From: Chrysomallon squamiferum
Taxonomy: Eukaryota; Mollusca; Gastropoda; Neomphalida; Peltospiridae
Reading direction: 5' to 3'
Length of the DNA stretch: 64,000 nucleotides
Assembly (NCBI GenBank): GCA_012295275.1
Contig: CM022674.1
Coordinates: 7,697,409 to 7,761,408, forward strand
The notes under the pieces are model-generated. The model did no database searches. It was given only the letters and a program-made list of their open reading frames with translations, and was not told where the DNA came from. Shown in pieces: positions 10,847-22,415 of this stretch (position 1 is the first letter of the stretch; every line of letters begins with the position of its first letter). Made by a program: the position numbers and the translations under genes.

Positions 10847-13739
10847 GTAACAGTTATGGCATTTATTCAATGAATCCATAATCCAATTTAGACCTTACAA
10901 AAGATCAACAAAGTAGGAGCATATATTACTGCCTGTAACTTTTCAGGGTCTTTAAGATATTTTTAACATATTTTTGATGGAGTACCAAGGACAACCTTTC
11001 CACCACAGGATTTGGATTTTTATCCAGAAATAGTTGTGGATTTAAATGTAGATCTCTTTTATGGCAGATATACATACAATTTCTCTGAGTCTTTGAAAAC
11101 TAAAACCATTATCTGATGCCCATTGCTGAAGTTTATTCATGCAAAGCTGCAGCTGACACTGGATGATATTAATTTGGATGATCTCTTGCAAATCAGAAAG
11201 AACAATCAATACCAAGTTTTAAACCCTGAGTGATGCTGTTAATTTTCACTGAAAATATAGTTTTTGATTATCCTGAAGTACACCCATCTCTTGCAAATTT
11301 GAAAATGTAGATGTCATCCAAGATTTGTAAAAATCTTTTTTAAAAAGTTATCTATAACAATAGGAGGGTGACCTCTTAGAATGAAGCTATGGAAGTCCTT
11401 CATAATACCATTCTTCCTCATTATATCATAAGCTTTCTCCAAATCAAAACACACTGAAACTAGGTGTTGATTGTGTATGAATATTTCCCTACAAAATATT
11501 TCAAATCCAACAAGTTGATCAATCGAGTTACATCTGGTCATGAACCCATGCTGCATTTAAGTAATAAAGAAACCAGACAAATCTGCAACTGATAATTCAT
11601 TTCATTGTTTTACAGATGCAGTTTGTCAAGGAAACAGGGTAATAATTAGCAGGACTTGATGGATTCTTAACAGCCTTTGGAGCAGGAATGACTATAACTG
11701 TCCTCCAATCAGAAGGAAAGTCACCAGAAATCCAGATTTCATTAAAATATTTAGAAGAGCTGGGTAAACATGTAAGTAATTAGTAGTATGGACACTACCA
11801 GAAGGGTTGGGACTAATTTTCATGGAGAAATCAAGAAAAAGAGACAAATTACAAAGGGTCTGATCTATGAAAGTGACTGTACCATTTACAGAGTGAAAAT
11901 ATGTATGGCTGTTATCATTAAAAAGAATCAAGTCTTTTTAGAGAATTAAATCTTCCAATTATTTACCTCTGTTTTTCACCTTCTTCATATTCCTACAAGG
12001 TGTGATGATGCCTGAAATCTCCCATTAGAATAAAAAGGGACAGGAGTTGGCCTACAAGATCTTGAAGGTCCTTAAGATTAAAACTGAAATGTTTCGGAGG
12101 AGGTAAATAAACTGAACACATAGTTTTATGACTGCAGCCAATAAGTTTAGTATTTTATGCAACTTTACTCTGGGAAATATTTTCATTAACAAGAAAGAAA
12201 ACTTTCTTGGAAACTCTGTTTTTGATTTCCTTGAATTTGTGACTAATAATATTAGTGTCTTTGGGGGAAGTTTTCTGAAAACATATTTAACAACTAATTC
12301 ATCAAAAGTGGGTCAAATCCAGGGAGCCTGATGAGCCTCTTGAAAGATTCTTAGAATCCTGAGAGATCTGTACTGATTTAGAATAAACTGTCTTTACTTT
12401 AGCATTCCATTTCTTTGTTTTCTGAATGTCAGAAATCTTTTTAAATTTATCCTCATCATTTGACCATGTTACGTTAGTCTAATAGCAGCAGCATATGACA
12501 AGTCCTACTAATTATGAAGATTAATCAACATTTTTCTAGCCTCAGGGAATTACAGATAAGTAGTACCATCTTTGTTCCTAGTAAAATTAAACAAATCAAT
12601 AGCTGTTAGCTGCATGAACTCTGGACCAAAGTGAAGAATTGTCAGTGGCAATGTACTTAGTTGCAGACATCAATCATGACTCAACCACCAGGATCCCATC
12701 ATCCACTTCACATGTCACATCTCACAACAAACAAGGTGCCTCATTCGAGGAGGTGGTGCAGTTACTGGTCATTTTAAGAATGTTCTCGTTTTCAATTTTA
12801 TTTCTAAGAAATCATTGTACAACTTTACATTTATGTATTTTCAGGTAGTGGTTACATCATACAAAATATAAACCTAGGATTACATGAAAGACAATGATAT
12901 AATAAAAATAAAAGCAAAGAGTGTTCACATACTCAAAATGTTCTTCAGGTACAGCCAGTATGTGATAACCAGACTATAATGGGTTTGTTTCAGGAACAAT
13001 TAATATTCTAATTAGCTAAGTTGTTTAAAATTTGTTTCATGATGATACTTTATAGCGATCATCTTAATGATATGTGACTACAAAGTTTAAAATAATAATA
13101 ATAATAATAATAATAAAATCTTTAAAAAATTCTGATAAAGGCAACTGACTGACTTGACAGCTGAAAGCCATACATACTTTTCTTTATTATTCATTACAGC
13201 CACATGAAAAGCAGACATCCCCTCACTGTTGAAAATGTCACATCTAATTTTCTTCACCTTCATCAACATCTCACAAATTGGGTAGTTATCCATAGCATCA
13301 TGGAGTGGAGTGTCTCCATCATTGTCCTTTTGTCAGAACAAACTCAATGTTTACATAATATAAGAGATCATGTTTTCAAAAATAATTATATAAAATTATA
13401 TGATTAAGAAATAATTTTATAAATCACAATAAATTGACAATTAATAGATGCAATACAAAGTTAAAACTTTATTATAAAGCTACAAGAATAAATGTATCAA
13501 TGCAAAATTTGCAAACAGGAATAATAATTAGAAAAGGGCATTTTTTGAATTAGGTGGGTTTTTGGGTTGTTTTTTTCTATAACATAATTAGAATCAAGGC
13601 TCAAAATTAAATAAATATATATTTAAATGTATTTTGTGAACTTCAGTTGAAAATACATGAATAAGGTACTGAGGAAAAATATACTGTGCCATTGTATTAA
13701 AAATTAATCTCTCTCTCTCTCTATATGTGTGTGTGTGCC

Positions 13740-13773
<34 letters not shown>

Positions 13774-14382
13774 TACACATGCATATACACCTTTGAATAA
13801 ATAAAAAGAAAATATGTGACATGTTAATAAAAAATGAATACATATATAACCTGTGTGTTAACATCACATCCCTTGTCAGTGAGGATTTTCACAATTTCTT
13901 TATTGTTTGCAGTCACTGCTTGGTGACATGGTGTCAGTCCTTTTTTATTCTTTTTGTTCATGTCAGCACCTTTATCAATTAGGATTTTCACAATTTCATC
14001 TTTGCCTCTGAAAAACATAATAATCATGAAATGACACAATGTTTATCTGTGTTACATAAAAGTATAATTACAGCATTAAAGAGAATAGCGATGCAATAAT
14101 TTAAAGATACACATTTAACTTACAGTGAAACCACATGATGAAGTGATATGTTATACAAATGTTATATATTTAACATACTGTTAAACAGCATGATGAAATG
14201 ATCTGGTGTATAAAAATCTAGATATAAATTGTAAAATAGTATGATGAAGTGATCTTATATAAAGAAAGAGATTTAACTTACTGTGAAATGTTAAAAAAAA
14301 TACCAATCTAACTATGAAGCAGCCAGTTGAAATATGTTGTATAAAGATACAGATACATCATAAAAAAACAGCATGATGATAC

Positions 14383-14423
<41 letters not shown>

Positions 14424-17400
14424 CATCTTAATAAAACAGCATGATGAAATGAAATGATATTAAATAAAGATATAGATTTAATTTACTATGAAATAGCATG
14501 ATTAAGTGATCACATATAAAGAAAGAAATTTAACTTAGTGTGAAATAATGTTAAATAAATACTCATCTTACTATATAGCAGCTAAATGAAATGATATGTT
14601 GTATAAAGATTTAACTTCCTCTGAAGTGATGTTATGTAAAGTTTAACTTACTGAGAAACAGCAAAATGAAGAGCAGTGTCTCCTTCTTCGTCAACCAGAT
14701 TTGGATCAGCTTTATACGATAAGAGAATTTTCACAACTTCACTGCTACCTGTGTAGCAAGCCAGTTGTAATGGACTGTTTCCATCAACAGTCTCATTCAC
14801 CTGCATATATGTATACACCTTTTCTTAATAAAACCTTTCATTATGGAATAAAAATATTTTATTTCTGATCATCATTTCTCTTATTATATATATTTAAAAT
14901 TTTGTGCATTACAAAATGCCCCAAATATGTAGTCTGAAAACAAATAAAAAGAAAAATAAAGAAAAAGAAAAATCCCTCAGTAATCTTAGTTTGATGGTTA
15001 ATGTCAGTTACTCTGAACTGGTTTAACTGTTGTGTTTAAAACTGTACATAGTTATAGAGTCAACACACTGATTAAAACCTCTTCAATATACATGTCACAA
15101 AATTTGATTTAAACCTAATTTGAGATAACTTTGAATTTATCATGTGCAATCTAGCAGAGACTGAAATATCTTTAACTGATGAAATATGAATAATAAAAAA
15201 ATAAAAAAAATTGTAATTTGTTACCAAGGTGGAACTGACCAGCTCATATACTTTATATTTCATATGAAAATATCTTTGAATGTGGTACAAAAATACACAT
15301 TTTTGCAATAGTATTATGGAAAAAATGCTATGACATTAGAACTATGATGTTGCTTTTAGGATTATGAAAATAATCTGATCAAAAAAGGATTATTGGAAAC
15401 AATATAATCAAACTAGGACAATGGAGAAAAATCCTGTCAAACTAGGAATTAGTTTACGATGTTAGCAAACAAGGATTTGGAAAAAGATGTTATCAAACAA
15501 TAACTATGGAAAAGATCAATGGTAGGGGGAAAAAATAGAATTATGGAAAAGATCTTACCAAACCAGGATTATTGGAAAGAATTTCTTTGACAGTTTTGAT
15601 GTCTTCCTGTGCTGCTGCTTCTATAAGTCGTTCAGATAAACTGATTTTATCTCCCTTCTGTATCAGTGACAAAATCATTTCACTAATGTTACTCCCTATG
15701 TCTGAAAATGCTAAAAAAAAAATATCATTCGTATGAAAACTTTTATTTTTTATTATTTTATTTTTTTAAATTTATCTTTCCAATTCATTTTCAAAAAATG
15801 AATAGATGTTAGGTATAGTACATTTATTTATTTACAGCAATATACTTTTATTTTGAATAAACTTATTTTAAAATAAATAAATTTTAATTTGTTTGTGTTG
15901 TTTATCATCTAATTTATCATTCCAATTGATTGTTAAAAAAGGATGAATTTAGAGTATTGATTATTTATTTATTAGCAGCAATTTGTTGTTGTTTTTTTGT
16001 TGTTGTTGTTCATTCTGTTTGTTGTTTATCTGTTTTATTGACAACATAGAAATGAACATTATCTTAATATATAACTTTGCTATAAGTTACAGAATAATGA
16101 TCAGTACACTGAGATAGGAATTCGTCTAATTCTTTGTACATCAAAACCTACTAAGAACTTCATCTCAAGAAGTACCAGTACATCATAATTATAGAAAGTT
16201 GGTGTTTGCAGACTGATAAAAACTTTATTAGATGTTTTTTGTTAACAGTCTATATATGACATCCCATGATATTTTCAGCAAAACTGTTTGACATCAGATG
16301 AAATTGACTGTAATTTTAATTCATATCTCTTGAACAGCTCTGTTTTAAAGTGAATAATACAATTGAATAGTTACTTACCACCAGGAATTATTTCCATTGG
16401 TGTCTCTGATACCTGGTGTTTTGATCTATTCTCATCAGCTGACTCTACATACTGACAACACACAGGACTAAACATCCACTGCTGTTCTCCTACTTTGACT
16501 GTCAGGTCACCATCATCATCAACAGCTACAATGATTCCTAACTCACCAAGAGCCTGGCATCAAATCCACATTAATAATTATGTTAAGTAAGAGAAAGTAA
16601 CTCATACAAACTAGCTAGGTTATACATGATCTATTTGACGTCATTTTGTGATTGTGTTACATGATGTTTGAATTTTCAGAAACGAAATATAAACAATTTA
16701 AAAATAATTTTAATTCCATTCACTGAGAAAATTAGAAACTTTACATCGCAGAAAGAAATAAAATACTGGGATAAAAAATGAAATCAATTATACTAGTCAT
16801 AATAATGAACTAATTGACTAATCAAATTTCAAATAATATCAAAATGAACTTAGTGCTGCTCACTGGAGTTTACAAAACAATCTGAAATGAAATCAAGATA
16901 AAAATAAATTTATACTTTTTCCATTTCATCATTCCAGCCACCATGTCCTTCCTGCAGCTCCTGAACAGCATTGATGTTTTCCAGAATTTGAACAGTCTCA
17001 CCAACAGAAAATGAGTGAATCTGAAAAAAGTGAAAACAGTAGATGTGAAACACATAAATATTTCTTAATTCATAGTAAAGAAAAAAAAAGAAAACATAAA
17101 TTATATTAAAAATATATATAGAATATTTAGATACATATAGATATTTCTTTACTTTAAAATACATAGAAAATAAATGACCCAAATAAATACTTCTGAAAAA
17201 TAAACAGAACAGCATAAAATGGAATTTCGTTAAAAAATAAATAAAACAACATAATAAATATTACAAATATATCATTTTAAATTAAAAATAAAGAAAAGAC
17301 CAATTAAAAATGAAGAAAAAACATTAAAGCAATACTTTTCAAAATTAAATTACATAAAGACTATAGAAATATTTCTTTAATTATATCTAAAGAACCCAAG

Positions 17401-17597
17401 ATAAAACAAATGTACAATTTAAATTAAAATTAAATAAATAACAGATTACCTTAGTTAATACTGATCTATAGAAATACCATGTTTGTGCATCTTCATACTG
17501 AACTTTTGCTATACTTGAGTTTTCTATTTCAATGATTGTTCCTAACTGTGACAAATACTTGAAAAAAAAAAAATAATAATAATTATAAAAACTAAAA

Positions 17598-17657
<60 letters not shown>

Positions 17658-19592
17658 TAAGGACAATAGTGTTGCTCTGATATTAAGATATCCTCTAGTC
17701 ACTACTGACCGCAGAAGAAAGATATTTGCATAATTTTATTTTATAAACACAAACACACACACACACACACACACCACATTTATTTTCATTTGGTAATTAT
17801 TGTGAATAAATAAACATTTATGTTATAATTAATTAAAGTAAATAAATACAAACATCAGATATCTTTTCATGCCACATTCCTTTAGTTTCTGAAAAAATTT
17901 TCTTCACCACTTTGGCATCTATATCCACTTGTACCTTGTCTCCAGGTTTCAGCTGATATTCTGACTGGCTTCTCACATCTAAACCAATAAACTACATTGG
18001 TTAATATTTTATCTTCATCATTATCGTCCTCATCATAATCTCATCATGTGGATCATCATTATTACTATTATTATTTAATATTATTATCTGTGATAATTTA
18101 ATCAAAGTAAAAAAAAAAGATATTAAAATGAAAGTCAAAAACTATTATGAGCTTCTGTGGTACATCTATAGTGCTTCTTTTAAAATTAACTAAAATTATT
18201 AAAACTTAGTATGAGTAACAGGTTTATACAGATTAAAAAACATTGTTTTTAATTAGTTTGTTAATTTATCGTTTTGATATTATTTGTTAGTATAGTTGTT
18301 ATGTATTTGCTGGTAGTTTAAGAAACACACCTAACACAGGAAGATGCTGTGGAAAGTAATACATGCTTTGTGTTTCAGCAATCAGAATGAGATCCATACA
18401 ACCTTCTCCTCCACATCTGTAGTTATTCATTGAACCTTTTTGCCACTTAACTTCAACACCACCTCTATAACTATTTCTTCCCCACTTTACTAAACGTATG
18501 ACTTCACCAGCTTCTTTACTGCCACCTAAATTTTAAGACAAAATAAAAGGAAAATTTCTTTGAAAAGATGCAAAATTCAGATTTCATAATTTTCAAAACA
18601 GAAAAAGATATTTGTTAAAGGAATTTAAATGAAATGAGTATAATTAATTACCTTTATGATTACAAAATAGTGTGATGCTTATTGTCACAATTATTGTAGG
18701 GGAAAGTTAATCTCACTTCAACTGTTATTTTTGTTGATATCTCACCATTCAGTCTATGTCATATCATATCACCTGTCATACTACATAATAACAGGTGACA
18801 CAAAAATTAGTTGTCCATTTTGATCCATGATTATATTACTGAGTGAGCTCAATATTTATGAGGATTTTAATATCTCAGGTGAGTGGCAGCACACAGAATC
18901 TAAACCTTGTATGAATATTTTCTTTCTACAATTTCAATGAAATGTTTTCCACTTTTATTTGTAATATTTGTCAGATTATTTCTTTTTGTATTATATATTA
19001 ATGAAAATATAAAATTTCAGTAGGTATCACATTAATAAATATAGAGGAACATATCATTAATTTCATCAGGTAGTTCCTCAAATAAAACATCAAATAATTG
19101 ATAAATAATAACACACAAAGATTATAAAAATCAGTCTTATGATTAGTATAAAATTACTAAACTTCTTGGTGTTAATTCTTCTAATTGTAAAATTTTAAAA
19201 GAAAAAACTCCATTTTTGACCATAAATGTATTTTAACATAGTAAGAAGTACACTACTGACCTCATTATGAACTCTTTACTGCGAAAATACTTACCATCCT
19301 GATTACTCCACTTCCAGTGTAACCCTCTCTTAACACTAGCACCTGGTAAAATTCCATGCACAGTTTCTGGTTTTAGCAAATTTCTTGAATCTATAGGCAC
19401 TCTAAAAATTATATTAACAGAAATGAATATGTCCTGTTTCAAACGTGACTATTATATATATTTTAATAAAAATATTGGAAGTAAATAATATTATTAAGCA
19501 ATAATACATACCTTTTTGAAATCGTTTGAGAAGATAAATTAGTATTAAATTCAGCAAAAATAAATGTGCAAAACTCTTAATAGTAAAAGGTA

Positions 19593-19639
<47 letters not shown>

Positions 19640-22183
19640 TTTTTTTTTTTTTTTTTTTTTTTTTAATGTAATCTCAGGTTTGCTAACTTACAGTGTAGAT
19701 TGCTGTGTTTGATGGAGAAGGAAAGGATGACTAAGATCATGTTTTCCACTCATGTAACACAGAGTGCAAAGGTCGAAGTCACTGCAGGTAGCACAATTCC
19801 ATCGCATACCTTCTATTGGATCCTTTTTGCAAATATCACATGCAATACCGTCATGAACACAACCTAAAAGTTACATAATACTGTTTTTGTGAGTTAATGA
19901 TGATGATGATGAGGAAATAATCATTACTTTCTAAATATGGTAAAATGTTATATATCAATAACAATGGAAGACATACAAAAACTAGTTACACTAAAAAGGT
20001 CTGAAAAATGGACGCAAAATAATTTAATTTGGAAGTTTAAAAATTTCCGAGAGCTCACAGAAAATTCAGATCGAAATTAATATGGCTGCGTCGAACGCCG
20101 ATTAGTGTTTACAAGCGTTTAAATACGTATGCCTTCATAATACAATCAATTTTACATAATAATTTGGGGAAATATGTCATTTAATCAATGCCTCGCATAC
20201 ATAGATGTCTATTATTGAGTAGAAATTTTCTGCAAAGGTCGAAACCTTTTGTTGTTGTTGTTGTTTTTTTTGGTAACTTTGACGTGATACCATCTCATAC
20301 TCGTTTCGTTTACGACGTCGCCAGCCAAAATTAAAAAAAAAAAAATAATGATAAAATAATAATAAAATAATATAAAATAAATAATTTTCACAGACCCTGG
20401 CGCGTGAATATGAAGATAACTATTCTCATTAGGTACCATAATGTGGACACGTTACTTTGCTAAAACTCCATACCAGACACCTCTCAGTACGAAGTTGTAA
20501 AACGATACTTCAAACCATTATATTCTTTTTTATATATATTTATTTCCTTTTTCAATGCATTAGAGGTCGTATTTACCTGTAAAAAGCAAACTGATCACGT
20601 TTTATCTGAATGATTGCCTTGATACATTCAGTATAAGGCTTGAATCAGTTTTAAAACAGAACATTTTTTTTTTAAAAATTGAAGGTCCGTCAACCGGCCT
20701 TATAAAATGTTTAGTCTTTTTCGTTAAAACAAAAAGCATTCAACTTCTAAAACATGTACTATTATGTATGCAAACAATAAGTTTCCTATTTTTATTTTTA
20801 AAAAATCATTGGTCCATGCTACTTAGATTATCATTATGGTTATTTATGACTTCAAATTAATAATTTATTAGCGAGAAAACAAAATTACTCCAAGATTGTT
20901 TACCTCTGTAGAAAATAAAATGACATTTTTGCTTTGGTTTTCTTTAATATTCTTGATTCACTTTTTTAGAGATAATTTGATTTTGGTTCAGAACGGACGC
21001 TGGTGACAGACGACATCTATCTGTAGAAGGGACATAACTGATGTTGTATTTCCGCATGATATTCATGCTTTAGAGATTTATAAATAAATAAATAAATAAA
21101 ATAAAATAATCATTATCTTGTGATATACATATGAATTTATTACTACTACTATTTTATTTTTATTTTCAAAACATTCGAAAGATTCAAAGAAAAACCTGTA
21201 ATTCTGTTTATTTTAGAAACGATTTCGTACTTAATTTTGAGATTAACACGAACGACATCTACAGAAGGGACGTAACTAATACTTTATTTTTCGTAGTATT
21301 TTAGAGGTTGAGAATTTATTATTTGTCGGAGCCCTCGTCGAATAACTAACTACATCTTGTTATTTAAAGATTTCTGAGAATAAAATTTAGCTTGTTCACT
21401 GAACTTGACGCAAACAAAACAGTGGTGTTCTATTAATAGTGTGATGTAAGGGGAATAACTGTAATAAAGCGAATGATTTGTACATGTCAGAGTATGAGAA
21501 AAGAGGGCTAATAAATCCATCGAAGTCTTACATGCGTTCGCGACATCTATGCTGCTGCATAATTGTGTAGCTACATAAAAGTGCTCCAGAACAACAAGAA
21601 TATTTCCTTAAACCCTTGTATTAATTCTTTCAGAATAAAACCATTTCGAGTTTCAGTACAGTGCACAACGTACTGACAATAAACAACTGACGTATTATGA
21701 TAACTAATTTATGAAAATTTTTCTTAGAAGAAAGAAATAATGAACGTATCGATATAGATATCATTTGTTAATATTTTTCGAATCTTACCTATTTAAAGAG
21801 AGTTTGTTGGGTTTTCGTTTATTTATTTATTTAGTTAGTGGGTTAGTTTTCATGATCTAAATCACGGAGTAATAATTACTCTGCTAGCTCAACAGCAACA
21901 ACAACAACAACGAAAAACTAATATAATATTAGGTGTAAAAAATCTGATAGATTTTTTTTCTTTTTCTAAATAGTTTACCTGTCGGTGCGTTATCATATAT
22001 TTTGAGTTCGTGTCGTCCATCATATCCAGCACGATAATGACCTTCGTGACCTATATCCCATATGACCTTCACCTTGCCATTAGCGACATCCTCTTTCACA
22101 ACAGTGCCAAGACAACCTTCGCCACCATCTTTCCCTTCACCAGCCCAGTCTGGACCTCGAACTACACGTGTTCCTACCGACAT
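5201..22183 (-). CDS. gene A: mind-bomb-like MIB-ZZ-MIB-SH3-ankyrin protein with C-terminal PARP domain
   Basis: Nineteen exons splice with consistent phases into 974 codons. Domains by approximate residue: MIB/HERC2 6-66; ZZ finger 70-115 with eight ligands (C77, C80, C92, C95, C101, C104, H110, H114); second MIB/HERC2 135-210; two mind-bomb SH3-like repeats 230-304 and 305-390, the second with the diagnostic GHGGWNDEM and DGDL; ankyrin repeats about 430-760; PARP catalytic domain about 785-974 with H858 (LFHGT), Y888 (GDGAYFA) and I954 (KIFVIFDNAQ). In mind bomb the modules before the ankyrins bind Notch ligands and C-terminal RINGs add ubiquitin; no RING cysteines occur here. The H-Y-I triad fits mono-ADP-ribosyl transfer, as in PARP10/14-type enzymes. 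No signal peptide or membrane segment is seen, so a cytosolic or nuclear location is likely. The start at 22183 is the first ATG after a plausible acceptor and opens directly into the MIB domain. Domain calls are firm; substrate and biological role are inferred. Confidence 0.9.
5530..6210 (+). mobile_element. mariner transposase remnant in intron 18 of gene A
   Basis: Interrupted plus-strand frames resemble mariner transposase: an IVFIDYLQTGQTVNG-like stretch near 5810-5850 and, further on, NSPDLAVSDYHLIPKLKQ followed by HLAGKP near 5980-6050, the region around the last catalytic Asp. Stops and frameshifts show that it is dead. It lies antisense to gene A. Gene B has the same insertion in its intron 18 with a large internal loss. 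Confidence 0.7.
6571..6783 (-). CDS. gene A exon 18: PARP core
   Basis: Starts by completing a Leu codon and reads KKQIMDRNYGLDGANEQQ, then LFHGTKADIVDRI and YGDGAYFASESK. It holds the NAD-binding His858 and Tyr888. Acceptor TTTCAG, donor GTAACA. Confidence 0.95.
6799..6892 (+). repeat. 94-bp repeat, copy 2
   Basis: Second copy of the sequence at 4178-4271, inserted close to the acceptor of exon 18. The matching part of gene B (about 62230-62320) lacks it, so it arrived in gene A after the duplication or was lost from B. Confidence 0.65.
7577..7807 (-). CDS. gene A exon 17: linker and start of PARP domain
   Basis: Contains EEYQKVSNDFKRTLPTK, then VIAIHRIQNLDRWEPFAL. The F-x-x-T...I-x-RIQN...W pattern, joined to the KKQIM at the start of exon 18, is the N-terminal signature of PARP11/12/14-type catalytic domains. 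Acceptor CTTTCAG, donor GTATGT. Confidence 0.93.
8107..8273 (-). CDS. gene A exon 16: last ankyrin repeats
   Basis: Reads DILYMLADQGANLTIKNKDG followed by NTTIDLIQNKELARVL, a recognisable ankyrin helix pair. No RING-type cysteines follow, unlike mind bomb at this point. Acceptor TTTCAG, donor GTAAAT. Confidence 0.93.
8646..8725 (-). CDS. gene A exon 15: ankyrin repeat
   Basis: Short 80-base exon, NADVNTQDINGNTPSHL, an ankyrin turn with the G-x-TPxHLA-type motif. Acceptor TGATAG, donor GTAAGT. The tail differs from gene B (VLKKPSLKLL against APIKPSLEMI). Confidence 0.88.
8963..9065 (-). CDS. gene A exon 14: ankyrin repeat
   Basis: GKADVNVKDNSHQTPLHLAM, a near-consensus ankyrin repeat. Acceptor TTTTAG, donor GTGAGA. 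Phase 0 in, phase 1 out, matching its neighbours. Confidence 0.92.
9195..9500. repeat. minisatellite in intron 13 of gene A
   Basis: About six tandem units of roughly 50-60 bases sharing AATAAATCCATCTTGATGTT and a C/TTACTAGATATAAATAATG part. Gene B has a longer array of the same family in the same intron (59050-59720). Confidence 0.85.
9538..9667 (-). CDS. gene A exon 13: ankyrin repeats
   Basis: Contains LAELIFKNQPSVVNLKTKKG and GYTALHIAVINGYRSLVSCL, a full ankyrin repeat. Acceptor TTTCAG, donor GTATTC. Confidence 0.93.
10130..12850 (-). mobile_element. jockey-like LINE remnant in intron 12 of gene A
   Basis: Degraded non-LTR retrotransposon on the same strand as the gene. Near 12000-12110 an endonuclease-like stretch reads FILMGDFRHHH. 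At 11314-11760 a reverse-transcriptase-like stretch includes QHGFMTRCNSIDQL and VCFDLEKAYD, containing the F-D-x-x-KAYD motif that precedes finger/palm residues. Frames are broken, so it is inactive. Gene B carries the same insertion in its intron 12. The edges are approximate. Confidence 0.75.
13178..13326 (-). CDS. gene A exon 12: ankyrin repeats
   Basis: DNDGDTPLHDAMDNYPICEM then FNSEGMSAFHVAVMNNKE, two ankyrin turns. Acceptor ACAAAAG is pyrimidine-poor but conserved in gene B. Donor GTATGT. Confidence 0.92.
13851..14007 (-). CDS. gene A exon 11: two ankyrin repeats
   Basis: DEIVKILIDKGADMNKKNKK, GLTPCHQAVTANNKEIVK and ILTDKGCDVNTQ: two canonical repeats. Acceptor TTTTTCAG, donor GTTATA, phase 2 to 0. 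Confidence 0.95.
14080..14640. repeat. degenerate minisatellite in intron 10 of gene A
   Basis: Repeated units of about 50-60 bases built from AACAGCATGATGAA(A/G)TGAT, ATAAAGAT and TTTAACTTACT, with a (TA)n tract at about 14388-14420. The same intron in gene B (about 54310-55020) holds a related array of different length. Confidence 0.7.
14652..14800 (-). CDS. gene A exon 10: ankyrin repeats
   Basis: VNETVDGNSPLQLACYTGSS, EVVKILLSYKADPNLVDEEG and DTALHFAVSQ. Acceptor ATGCAG, donor GTAAGT; phase 0 to 2. Confidence 0.95.
15559..15710 (-). CDS. gene A exon 9: spacer before and first ankyrin turn
   Basis: FSDIGSNISEMILSLIQKGD then LSERLIEAAAQEDIKTVKEI, LSNNPGL. The second part is an ankyrin-like helix pair (xLIEAAxxxDxxTVKxIL). 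The acceptor TTTTTTTAG at the 15710 side keeps the frame. Gene B has lost this acceptor and the frame in this exon. Confidence 0.88.
16379..16553 (-). CDS. gene A exon 8: end of second SH3-like repeat
   Basis: ALGELGIIVAVDDDGDLTVK then VGEQQWMFSPVCCQYVE, the L-G-x-x-G-x-V...DGDLxVxV...W-x-F-x-P pattern of the mind-bomb SH3 repeat. It is followed by a less conserved linker. Phase 0 to 1. Confidence 0.92.
16916..17020 (-). CDS. gene A exon 7: second SH3-like repeat
   Basis: FSVGETVQILENINAVQELQ then EGHGGWNDEMEK; the HGGWN-x-x-M core is diagnostic for mind-bomb repeats. The protein sequence is identical in gene B, the most conserved exon of the pair. Confidence 0.95.
17450..17557 (-). CDS. gene A exon 6: first SH3-like repeat, second half
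   Basis: YLSQLGTIIEIENSSIAKVQ then YEDAQTWYFYRSVLTK, the G-x-I...V-x-Y...W-x-F half of the repeat. Thirty-six codons, phase 0 on both sides. A long (AAT)n tract follows the acceptor side at about 17600-17655. Confidence 0.93.
17854..17978 (-). CDS. gene A exon 5: first SH3-like repeat, first half
   Basis: VRSQSEYQLKPGDKVQVDID then AKVVKKIFSETKGMWHEKIS, matching the F-x-x-GDxV-x-V...HGGWN start of a mind-bomb repeat in weaker form. The donor is GTTTGT, a non-consensus but usable GT site kept in gene B. Confidence 0.9.
18331..18525 (-). CDS. gene A exon 4: second MIB/HERC2 domain, main part
   Basis: GGSKEAGEVIRLVKWGRNSY, RGGVEVKWQKGSMNNYRCGG, EGCMDLILIAETQSMYYFPQ. The V-x-WxxG...YRxGxxGxxDL pattern is the MIB/HERC2 signature. 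Two codons shorter than the gene B exon. Confidence 0.93.
19295..19401 (-). CDS. gene A exon 3: start of second MIB/HERC2 domain
   Basis: VPIDSRNLLKPETVHGILPG then ASVKRGLHWKWSNQDG; the G-A-x-V-x-RGxHWxWxNQDG string is the MIB/HERC2 entry motif. Acceptor TTTTTAG, donor GTAAGT. Confidence 0.94.
19692..19863 (-). CDS. gene A exon 2: ZZ zinc finger
   Basis: One exon holds the entire ZZ finger: GCVHDGIACDICKKDPIEGM, RWNCATCSDFDLCTLCYMSG, KHDLSHPF. All eight zinc-ligand positions are present, including both C-x2-C pairs and the terminal histidines. Acceptor TTTTAG, donor GTAAGT. Confidence 0.96.
20330..20850 (-). repeat. dispersed repeat, copy 2 (intron 1 of gene A)
   Basis: Colinear blocks shared with 2689-3170. 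It lies inside intron 1 and therefore appears again in the duplicated block at about 27940-28450. Confidence 0.45.
21979..22183 (-). CDS. gene A exon 1: start codon and first MIB/HERC2 domain
   Basis: MSVGTRVVRGPDWAGEGKDG, GEGCLGTVVKEDVANGKVKV, IWDIGHEGHYRAGYDGRHEL. The RVVRGPDWxxGxxDGGxGxxGTV...WDxG...YRxGxxGxxxL string is a full MIB/HERC2 domain. An AG acceptor lies just before the ATG (AACTTAG then AGTGATG), so an upstream non-coding exon is likely. Confidence 0.95.
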
Positions 22184-22239
22184 CACTCTAAGTCTCTTTC
22201 AAAAAGAATTAAATGGAATAATTTTGCAGTGAAAATATT

Positions 22240-22370
22240 TATCTGTATGTCTGCCTATCTATCTATCTGTCTATTTATCTATATATATATATCTGTCTAT
22301 CTATCTGTCTGTATATCTATCTGTACTATTATCCATCTGACTGTCTGCCTGCAGGTCTGTCTATATGTCC

Positions 22371-22415
<45 letters not shown>

